Shown: one piece after another, positions 1 to 5,456 of the stretch
Layout of the letters: each line of letters starts with the position of its first letter
Numbering within the stretch: the stretch's first letter is position 1
Assembly (NCBI RefSeq): GCF_036016955.1
Contig: NZ_JAYWXI010000033.1
Location: 1-5,557 of the forward strand
Reading direction: 5' to 3'
DNA length: 5,557 bases
Source: JAYWXI01 sp036016955
GTDB lineage: Bacteria; Bacteroidota; Bacteroidia; Flavobacteriales; Weeksellaceae
Notes under the pieces: model-generated
What the model was told of the DNA's origin: nothing
The model's database searches: none
Seen by the model: the letters and a program-made list of their open reading frames with translations, nothing else
Translations under genes and position numbers: made by a program

Positions 1-249
1 CCACGAAGCGGCGGTTTTACTTGTATCAGGATCTCCATTGGAAAATTTATTGTACACTTTTACGCCGCCTATCAATCCTACGACTGCACCAATGGCATAA
101 ATGAGTTTAGTGGCGGGGTCAAAGTAAGAGGTAATCATTTGTGTGGCTTCGTTGATACCACCCACGCCGTTACCTTGGGCAAATAGGACAGTTGATGCGA
201 GGGTACAGCTCCCTAATAAGACTGTTTTAAATACATTTTGTTTTGCCAT
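1..249 (-). CDS. traE: TraE, DUF4134 conjugal transfer membrane protein (5' part; continues past the left edge)
   Basis: The first 83 codons of a small conjugation protein are present; the reading frame runs off the window at a Trp codon. Residues 8-25 form a hydrophobic signal-like segment (KTVLLGSCTLASTVLFAQG). They are followed by GINEATQMITSYFDP (31-45) and a second membrane segment, LIYAIGAVVGLIGGVKVY (49-66), then NKFSNGDPDTSKTAASW. I recognise this arrangement as Bacteroidota TraE (DUF4134), usually a little over 100 residues, so about one quarter is missing. It acts in the cell envelope as part of the mating apparatus. Its size, two membrane segments and usual position ahead of traF (VirB3-like) and traG (VirB4-like) make a VirB2-like pilin role plausible, but that is inference. 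The ATG at 249-247 is the only sensible start; no Shine-Dalgarno precedes it, as is normal in this phylum. A candidate promoter lies 25 nt upstream. Confidence 0.93.
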   Translation of the reverse strand, partial: MAKQNVFKTVLLGSCTLASTVLFAQGNGVGGINEATQMITSYFDPATKLIYAIGAVVGLIGGVKVYNKFSNGDPDTSKTAASW

Positions 250-274
250 TTTTTATTGTTTTATGAATTTTTGG

Positions 275-282
275 CAAATGTA
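275..282 (-). promoter_or_regulatory. Candidate -7 element of a traE promoter
   Basis: Read on the minus strand the site is TACATTTG, an exact match to the Bacteroidota -7 consensus TAnnTTTG. It ends 25 nt before the traE ATG, which would leave a leader of roughly 20 nt. I do not see a -33 TTG/TTTG at the expected 17-23 nt; the nearest TTG is only 12 nt upstream. The site matters because the inserted plus-strand cassette cuts traE off from traA-traD, so a local promoter would be needed. Confidence 0.4.
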
Positions 283-365
283 TAAGTACCCTCTCAACGG
301 GTTATATTCTTGGCTTGTTTTGGAATTTGCTGGCGGGGAATGGCTGATTTATAGGGAGTTTTTTG

Positions 366-373
366 TATTTTTG
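366..373 (+). promoter_or_regulatory. Candidate -7 element for the nuclease-SIR2-HerA operon
   Basis: TATTTTTG matches the TAnnTTTG consensus exactly and lies 20 nt before the ATG at 394, giving a very short leader (about 13-15 nt). No clear -33 TTG/TTTG is found 17-23 nt upstream, and in AT-rich DNA an 8-mer of this kind can occur by chance. It is the best candidate in the 144-nt divergent region 250-393. Confidence 0.35.
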
Positions 374-393
374 TGAATAATTAAACTAAATAA

Positions 394-1062
394 ATGGGAT
401 ATCATATTATAAATTTAATAGATGGCAAATTAGAGCATAGATATGTTAACTCTTACGATGATCTATGTTATGAAAATACTATAACAGATGACACCATTAT
501 TTATCAAGGAGAAGAACAATGGAAGCCTTGTAAAGTATCAGAAAGCGACTTATACAAGTCTTTTGCTAGTGATAACTTTAGAGTAGGTATGAAGGCTCAG
601 CAATTGTTTAAAAAGCAAGCAAACGATTATGGTCTAATTTTGGAGGAATTGGATCAAAAGCAAGAGAGTTTTAGGAGTTATACTAGCAATGTTGATAAAC
701 TTATTAAGCGAGGTGATTTTTTAGTAAGGAACTTTGGTAATATTGAGATAGATGTTAAATGTAGAGCTTTTAAGAGGCCTTATGAAAAAGAGAACGAAGA
801 ATTTATTTTCTTTGATATTTTAGATTTTGAAAAACATCTAAATATGCAATCCTTTACCAAGACTCCGATATTGATTGCTGTTTACGAAAGGGATAACGAT
901 AATTTAAGCGAAGTTAAAGGTGATAAAGTATATTTCATTTCTATAGATGAAATTGAAAGAAATAAGGCTTTGTTTAAGAAATTTAGGAAGCAGTTTAAAA
1001 TACCTGTAGAATACCTCAATGTAGGATTTGAGTATGTGGAGCAAGTATTTAAAACTATTTAA
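394..1062 (+). CDS. Putative PD-(D/E)XK nuclease-like protein with a GYF_2-like N-terminus, first gene of the cassette
   Basis: I do not recognise a named family for this 222-aa soluble protein. Residues 1-55 resemble a GYF_2 (DUF4339) domain, chiefly in ITDDTIIYQGEEQWKPC (30-46), although the usual Gly-Pro is absent. A helical stretch (62-95) leads to RGDFLV (106-111), then IEIDVKCRAF (117-126). This fits a PD-(D/E)XK core with D108, D120 and K122 as metal and catalytic residues. Next come FIFFDILDFEKHLNMQSF (137-154), TPILIAVYER (157-166) and VYFISIDEIE (179-188), consistent with the later strands and helices of such a fold. The first-helix acidic residue usual in the fold is not obvious; AQQ (68-70) occupies that place. 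The start at 394 is the only early ATG and has no Shine-Dalgarno. The stop is 12 nt before the SIR2 gene, implying co-transcription. It may cut DNA or modulate the SIR2-HerA complex; an inactive nuclease fold or an unrelated passenger gene are alternatives. Confidence 0.6.
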   Translation: MGYHIINLIDGKLEHRYVNSYDDLCYENTITDDTIIYQGEEQWKPCKVSESDLYKSFASDNFRVGMKAQQLFKKQANDYGLILEELDQKQESFRSYTSNVDKLIKRGDFLVRNFGNIEIDVKCRAFKRPYEKENEEFIFFDILDFEKHLNMQSFTKTPILIAVYERDNDNLSEVKGDKVYFISIDEIERNKALFKKFRKQFKIPVEYLNVGFEYVEQVFKTI

Positions 1063-1074
1063 AGATAAGAAATA

Positions 1075-2466
1075 ATGGAAAAAAATAATATCTATTTTTA
1101 TAAAGGAAAAGAAAATATATTTGAAAAAGAAAATAAAGACTCTTTTAAAAAAATTCAAGAAGCATTTTTAAAAGTACTAGACAATAAAAACTTATCATTT
1201 TTATTAGGTAGTGGTTGTTCTTCTTATGAAAAATTAAAAGAAGGGGAATCTTCTTCAGATGAAAGTCAAGAAGATATACAATCCGAAGAATCTAATGAGG
1301 TGGGATCTTCTTCAAATGAAGATATGAAGAGTAAACAAAAAGAGACAATATCTAAAGATGATGATGAAAAACAAATAGGAATTCCTGTTATGGTTCCTAT
1401 GGCAAACAAATTTTATGAATCTAATGACTTTTCAGAAGATAAGGAGTGGTTAAAAACAGAGTTAGATATTGATGTTGAATCTGATAAACATGACTTTAAG
1501 AAGAATCTTGAATCATTTCTGTCCACACTGCATAGTTTATCTTTTTATTATTCAAAAATTCATATTGAAAGTGATAAAAAAGAAGAAAATAATGAAACTA
1601 AAAAGGCTGATAGAATAAACGAAATTATAGTTAAAACTCGAAATTTTATTCTAAAAAAATGTCTAAATGAAGAGAATATAAGGGAAGAAAAGGATAGAGA
1701 ATTGGTTGATATTTATAAAACATTTTACAAAAAATTATTAACCCGAAACCCAACCTTGCCAAGATTAAATATTTTCACTACTAATTATGACTTATATTCA
1801 GAAAGAGCTATGGACTCTTTAGGAATTCACTATGTAAATGGTTTTACAGGAGGGGTTAGTAAATATTTTAATCCCACTATATTTAACTATGCACTTGCTG
1901 AAAAAATGGATTTATCTCAATCAAAGTGGAGCGTTATTGATAATTTTTTCTACTTGTATAAAATTCATGGTTCCGTAAATTGGATTGAAGCCGATAGTAA
2001 AGAAAAGTTATTCAAAGTAAAAGAAATTCAAGATCCAACTTTCGATAAATTAAAAGAAGAACAGACAATAATGATTCATCCTACACCTTTAAAATACAAT
2101 GCGAGTCTTGGGAGCCCTTATTCTGATTTATTTAGAGAATTCCAAAAAAAACTAATGCAAAATAATAATATCTTAGTAACTATAGGATACAGTTTTAGTG
2201 ATGAGCATATAAATAATCTTATCTTTCAAGCCTTCACAATACCTTCATTTAGGTTAATTGTTATAGGAGAGCCAAAAGACTGGAATGCTATAGGAAAATT
2301 AAAAGAGTTAGATGACCCAAGAATATGGATTATAGGAGGAACAGATGATAAAGAAATTCCACTTCATTATTTCAAAAGGTTTGTAGAAGAAACCTTACCC
2401 GATTTGACTAATGAAGATTTATATGAAAAAATGGAAAAAACTCTAAAAGAATTACCGAGATGTTAA
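1075..2466 (+). CDS. SIR2-domain protein, NAD+-degrading effector candidate of a SIR2-HerA defence system
   Basis: The protein has 463 residues. The SIR2-type nucleotide-binding fold is shown by LSFLLGSGCSS (40-50, phosphate-binding GSG), NIFTTNYDLYSERA (232-245, the TTNYD motif with N237 and D239), YKIHGSVNW (295-303, H298 as likely catalytic His), TIGYSFSDEHINNLIF (369-384) and LIVIGEPKDW (394-403). Known relatives in phage defence hydrolyse NAD+ rather than deacylate proteins, causing abortive infection, and assemble as a ring on HerA. All key residues are in place, so it is probably active. Unusual is an acidic, Ser-rich insert at about 55-99, directly after the GSG motif and before the conserved IGIPVMVPMANKFYE, plus a second charged stretch (165-180). 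There are no membrane segments; it should be cytosolic. The start at 1075 follows the upstream stop by 12 nt. The stop overlaps the herA start (ATGTTAA), which suggests coupled translation and controlled stoichiometry. Confidence 0.9.
   Translation: MEKNNIYFYKGKENIFEKENKDSFKKIQEAFLKVLDNKNLSFLLGSGCSSYEKLKEGESSSDESQEDIQSEESNEVGSSSNEDMKSKQKETISKDDDEKQIGIPVMVPMANKFYESNDFSEDKEWLKTELDIDVESDKHDFKKNLESFLSTLHSLSFYYSKIHIESDKKEENNETKKADRINEIIVKTRNFILKKCLNEENIREEKDRELVDIYKTFYKKLLTRNPTLPRLNIFTTNYDLYSERAMDSLGIHYVNGFTGGVSKYFNPTIFNYALAEKMDLSQSKWSVIDNFFYLYKIHGSVNWIEADSKEKLFKVKEIQDPTFDKLKEEQTIMIHPTPLKYNASLGSPYSDLFREFQKKLMQNNNILVTIGYSFSDEHINNLIFQAFTIPSFRLIVIGEPKDWNAIGKLKELDDPRIWIIGGTDDKEIPLHYFKRFVEETLPDLTNEDLYEKMEKTLKELPRC
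1245..1320 (+). repeat. Short in-frame direct repeat inside the SIR2 gene
   Basis: A 19-nt unit at 1245-1263 (GGAATCTTCTTCAGATGAA) recurs at 1302-1320 with two mismatches, exactly 57 nt (19 codons) apart. The copies encode ESSSDE and GSSSNE in the same frame, both in the acidic Ser-rich insert. The remainder of the 57-nt units is only loosely similar. This looks like remnant duplication or slippage that lengthened a surface loop. Confidence 0.6.
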
Positions 2467-4385
2467 AAGAAGATAAACAAAGAATAATAGGCAAAGTTGT
2501 AGCTATAAATTCTGATAGATTTTCTGTTGAGTTATTAAGTGGGCTTGATAATTTTAATGTGAACGGCTATGATGATATTCATTATTTTGCTCAGTTGAAT
2601 AGTTATGTAATCATTCCATATCAAAATTATTACATTGTAGCAGAGGTTTCAGGAGTTAGAGAAAAAGATTTAAATGTTCCTTTTTCAAACCCTACCGAAC
2701 AGATTTTGAGTAAAATTCAAGCAGGAAAGTTTTTAGAAGTAATCCCAATAGGTACTATTAAAGATAATCAATTTGATTTTGGAGTAAGTATTTATCCTAC
2801 ATTATATTCTGATGTTCTTTATATTAGAGAACAAGAACTTGATACTATTTTTAAAACAAACTCAAATATAATAAAGAATTGTCAAGGAGAAGAAAACTGT
2901 AAAAAAGGAAAATGTGAATGTAAAAATAGATATATTTCATTACCGATTGGAAAGTCAATTATCTTTCCTGATTATGAAGTGAAAATTGATATCGATCGAT
3001 TTTTTGGAAGTCACTCGGCAGTATTAGGAAATACAGGAAGTGGAAAATCCTGTACTATAGCTTCTATGTTACAAACACTCTATAAGTTTGAAGAATATAG
3101 TGCTACTGGAAGTACATTTATATTTTTTGATGTAAATGGTGAGTATCGTCAAGCATTTGAAAAGTTAGATGAAAATGAAGATATACAAGTAATTAATTTA
3201 TCTATTGATTCAGATGACGACAATGATTCTAAATTCAAACTTCCTCATTGGTTTTTAAATATTGATGAATGGGCTTTGTTGCTAAGGGCAAGTGAAAAAT
3301 CTCAATTGCCTATTTTAAGGAATGCTTTAGGATTTACTCAAAATCTATCGGAAGAAGTCTTAAGTCATATTTATGCTTGTAATATAATGTATGTTTATGA
3401 AAACTGGGAAAGTCCTGTAGCAAAGAGACAAAAAATAAAATCCTTAGTAGATAAAGCTAAATTAAATATTAATTATTCAAATTTAAGTCCAAAATTTGGT
3501 AATTTTCAAAATGAAAATGAAGAGAATGACTTTAAAGATTCAGTAACAGGATATATAAAAGAAGATATTATAATTGATTTAAAATTTGATTCTGAATTTT
3601 TTGAATTTAAAGATTTAGAACAAGCTATTGAAAGTGCTATATTATATGAAGAATACCATGGTAATAAACAGATACGAGATTACTGCTCCTCGATGATTAC
3701 ACGCTTTAAAAGTATTAAAGATAGAGAAGATTTTAAATTCATGACTGAGAGTGCTGAAGATAAAAAAGTTGATGATTATATAAATACTCTTTTAGGTATA
3801 GAAGATGATAATGAGGCAAAGGTCAAAAAAAATCAAGTAATTATTATTGATTTAAATTCAGCAAATGATGAAACAGTTGAAGTTATATCTTGTGTTCTTT
3901 CAAGATTAATCTTTGAAAAATTAAAAACTGCAAAAAACAGAAATAAATATCCTGTTAACTTAGTTTTAGAAGAGGCTCATAGATATATCTCAACAGAAAC
4001 AGGTAAAGTTTTTGGAGATGCTAATAGAATTTTTGAAAGAATAGCGAAAGAAGGTAGAAAGTACGGAATGTTCTTATTAGTTTCATCACAAAGACCGAGT
4101 GAACTATCGAAAACTGTACTCTCGCAATGTAGTAATTTTATAGTCCATAGAATACAGAATCCCGAAGATCTATCTCACATTAGACAAATTACTCCTCATA
4201 TTTCAGAAACGGTATTAAAAAGGCTTCCTTCTATACCAACACAACATGCTCTGATATTTGGACATTCTGTAAATCTTCCAACAACATTTAAAGTCAATAA
4301 CGCTAATCCTAAACCTAAGAGTGACAATAATGATATTAGCAAAAATTGGTTTAAAAACAAAGGATTTGAGGTGGATTTTATATAA
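2460..4385 (+). CDS. herA: HerA-type ATPase (HAS-barrel plus DUF87 motor) of a SIR2-HerA defence system
   Basis: The protein has 641 residues. The N-terminus (about 8-90, starting IIGKVVAINSDRFSVEL) fits a HAS-barrel. The RecA/FtsK-like motor follows with Walker A GNTGSGKS (190-197), strand IFFDVNGEYR (221-230), IIIDLNS (461-467), Walker B LVLEEAHRYI (501-510, E504/E505), ERIAKEGRKYG (526-536, where the family has its arginine finger) and LLVSSQRPSELS (539-550). The insert between Walker A and B is the usual HerA helical region (about 265-455). HerA proteins are hexameric DNA translocases; in this system the motor binds the SIR2 ring and is required for defence. Between barrel and motor lie C141, C147, C152 and C154 (CX5CX4CXC), a possible metal knuckle. 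The ATG overlaps the SIR2 stop by 7 nt. The C-terminus (NPKPKSDNNDISKNWF, then GFEVDFI) looks complete, and the stop is 6 nt from the convergent traD stop. The symbol herA denotes the family, not the archaeal repair gene. Confidence 0.92.
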   Translation: MLKEDKQRIIGKVVAINSDRFSVELLSGLDNFNVNGYDDIHYFAQLNSYVIIPYQNYYIVAEVSGVREKDLNVPFSNPTEQILSKIQAGKFLEVIPIGTIKDNQFDFGVSIYPTLYSDVLYIREQELDTIFKTNSNIIKNCQGEENCKKGKCECKNRYISLPIGKSIIFPDYEVKIDIDRFFGSHSAVLGNTGSGKSCTIASMLQTLYKFEEYSATGSTFIFFDVNGEYRQAFEKLDENEDIQVINLSIDSDDDNDSKFKLPHWFLNIDEWALLLRASEKSQLPILRNALGFTQNLSEEVLSHIYACNIMYVYENWESPVAKRQKIKSLVDKAKLNINYSNLSPKFGNFQNENEENDFKDSVTGYIKEDIIIDLKFDSEFFEFKDLEQAIESAILYEEYHGNKQIRDYCSSMITRFKSIKDREDFKFMTESAEDKKVDDYINTLLGIEDDNEAKVKKNQVIIIDLNSANDETVEVISCVLSRLIFEKLKTAKNRNKYPVNLVLEEAHRYISTETGKVFGDANRIFERIAKEGRKYGMFLLVSSQRPSELSKTVLSQCSNFIVHRIQNPEDLSHIRQITPHISETVLKRLPSIPTQHALIFGHSVNLPTTFKVNNANPKPKSDNNDISKNWFKNKGFEVDFI

Positions 4386-4424
4386 CTACTCTCACACAAA
4401 ATCCCCAATATCAAAATCCTCTTT
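4359..4424. terminator. Imperfect hairpin across the convergent herA/traD ends, possible bidirectional terminator
   Basis: GGATTTT (4373-4379) pairs with AAAATCC (4398-4404) around an 18-nt loop that holds both stop codons. Further out, AAAGGATTTGA (4359-4369) can pair with TCAAAATCCTCTTT (4411-4424) if a few bulges are allowed, giving up to about 18 pairs in total. The genes are separated by only 6 nt (4386-4391), so a terminator would have to lie within the coding ends like this one. No GC-rich stem with a T-run is present, so this is not a canonical intrinsic terminator. Confidence 0.3.
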
Positions 4425-5012
4425 ACCTTTTGTAGGAGGACTTTTTAAATCCCTATCTAATAGTTCAGAAACTCGTTGTCTAGCTTGTGGCAACACCTTT
4501 TCAATTTCGTTTAGTAATTCGGTATCACTGAGTTTTTTGGCAATTGAGGTAGCCTGTTGCTCTTCCTCTTTATCCAATTCTTTCTTTGTGAACAAAGGCT
4601 CTACCTGTGCTAATTCCTCAAAAGATAGTCCCGTAGCAAAATCATCGTCCTCTTCGGGAGTACGCATCGCTCGGAGGTCCTCTTCCTCGTCTTCATTGAG
4701 TTCTTTACTGAATATCGCTTCTAAATCCTCATCAGGAATTTGTGCAGGAATAGAGTTTTTTTTGAGCTCTGGTTGTGCCTTTATTGATTCTTGGCTTGAG
4801 GGTAATGACTCCTTAGTTTTTCGTACTGATTCATCAACTTTGGGAGCAACAAATTTACTCTTACCTATTACAGTATAAGACTCTTTCTCTTTGGACTTTA
4901 GAGGATTGCTACTTTGGGGAGTAGAATTTTTACTTTTGGGTTTTAAAAAAATTCTTTCCCATAATAGAAAGAATATGATGATAAACAACAGGATAATAAT
5001 CATCTTTTCCAT
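4392..5012 (-). CDS. traD: TraD, Bacteroidota conjugal transfer protein with one N-terminal membrane segment
   Basis: This 206-aa protein starts with a single membrane anchor (MIIILLFIIIFFLLW, residues 4-18) followed by a basic, low-complexity linker and an acidic middle (IPDEDLEAIF, then a Glu/Asp run at 106-124). The conserved block DDFATGLSFEELAQVE (123-138), the helical region TSIAKKLSDTELLNEIEK (155-172) and the tail EDFDIGDFV (198-206) are what I recognise as TraD of CTnDOT-like elements. It is probably an inner-membrane protein with a cytoplasmic domain; its exact role in mating is not known to me. It is unrelated to the TraD coupling protein of F plasmid. The ATG at 5012 is 3 nt after the stop of the DUF3408 gene, so the two are in one operon; Met4 is an alternative start. 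It converges with the HerA gene at a 6-nt gap, and its usual downstream partner traE now lies 4.1 kb away. Confidence 0.85.
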   Translation of the reverse strand: MEKMIIILLFIIIFFLLWERIFLKPKSKNSTPQSSNPLKSKEKESYTVIGKSKFVAPKVDESVRKTKESLPSSQESIKAQPELKKNSIPAQIPDEDLEAIFSKELNEDEEEDLRAMRTPEEDDDFATGLSFEELAQVEPLFTKKELDKEEEQQATSIAKKLSDTELLNEIEKVLPQARQRVSELLDRDLKSPPTKGKEDFDIGDFV

Positions 5013-5015
5013 AAC

Positions 5016-5456
5016 TTAAAATATTGGTTTATATTTATCTTTAAACGCTTTTTTAATTTCTTTTTCATAGCGATTAAAATGGTCTTCTAACAGGTTATCG
5101 AGATAGTTATAAATGGATATTTTGTCCTCTCCAATTATCTGTACAATTTGTACAATCCTACGATGAAATTCAGGACGGATATATACTGACTTTCCATTTC
5201 TTGCTGAAGTTTCTCCAGAACTGAAAAATAAACTTTCATAGGTTTCTATATCAGTCTTCTTAACCTTTGTTGGTTTTTGTTCGGATTCGGGTATATTTTC
5301 AGGTTCAGATTCTTGGGGAGCTTTATCTAAAACAATATCTTCAGTGATTGGCTCCGATGTTCTAACCGAATCTTTAACAACTGACGCCTCCTCTTTTTTT
5401 CCTGCCATTAGCTCCATTAACTCGCTTTCGTTGATGGGGTTTCTTCTCTTTCTCAT
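5016..5456 (-). CDS. DUF3408 conjugal transfer protein (TraB/TraC-type)
   Basis: This 146-aa protein has a charged, probably disordered N-terminal half (1-65, rich in Glu, Pro and Lys) and a compact C-terminal DUF3408 domain. The domain holds KSVYIRPEFHRRIVQIVQI (89-107), DKISIYNYLDNLLEDHF (111-127) and the tail KDKYKPIF (139-146). The strand-helix-helix order with SVYIR before two helices resembles a ribbon-helix-helix DNA-binding fold, so a role in DNA binding or relaxosome organisation is possible; this is inference. In CTnDOT-like elements both traB and traC encode DUF3408 proteins between traA and traD. Only one is present here, so I do not assign a symbol. The start codon overlaps the stop of the TraA-like gene (ATGA) and the stop lies 3 nt before traD, showing tight operon coupling. 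Confidence 0.85.
   Translation of the reverse strand: MRKRRNPINESELMELMAGKKEEASVVKDSVRTSEPITEDIVLDKAPQESEPENIPESEQKPTKVKKTDIETYESLFFSSGETSARNGKSVYIRPEFHRRIVQIVQIIGEDKISIYNYLDNLLEDHFNRYEKEIKKAFKDKYKPIF

Larger units (their letters stand above)
394..4385 (+). other. Three-gene SIR2-HerA-type defence cassette with an additional nuclease-like gene
   Basis: Three plus-strand genes follow each other with a 12-nt gap and a 7-nt overlap and read against the flanking tra genes. Genes two and three are a SIR2-domain protein and a HerA-type ATPase, the known SIR2-HerA anti-phage pair. Gene one has features of a PD-(D/E)XK nuclease. That the pair is defensive follows from knowledge of the family; that gene one belongs to the system is inference from the spacing. 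Nothing in the block resembles a transposase, integrase or terminal inverted repeat, so how it entered the tra operon is not visible. Confidence 0.8.

Noticed and set aside
143..376. Plus-strand open frame of 77 codons at the left end
   Set aside because: It lies mostly antisense to traE, whose protein is clearly recognisable, and its translation has no family features.
904..1158. Minus-strand open frame of 84 codons
   Set aside because: It is antisense to the end of the 222-aa gene and the start of the SIR2 gene; its Phe/Ile/Lys-rich product is what AT-rich coding DNA gives on the opposite strand.
1075..2466. Protein deacetylase (classical sirtuin) role for the SIR2 gene
   Set aside because: There are no zinc-binding Cys pairs of the classical kind in the SIR2 domain, and the HerA partner and TTNYD/HGS motifs point to the defence NADase group.
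380..4400. Target-site duplication or terminal inverted repeats of the inserted block
   Set aside because: Comparing sequence near 380-394 with that near 4380-4400 gives only short AT-rich words, with no convincing duplication or terminal repeat.
4196..4414. Minus-strand open frame of 72 codons
   Set aside because: It is antisense to the conserved HerA C-terminus and overlaps the traD stop; no plausible protein features.
4321..4878. Plus-strand open frame of 185 codons
   Set aside because: It runs antisense to traD; the Ser-rich product is the complement of the acidic TraD codons.
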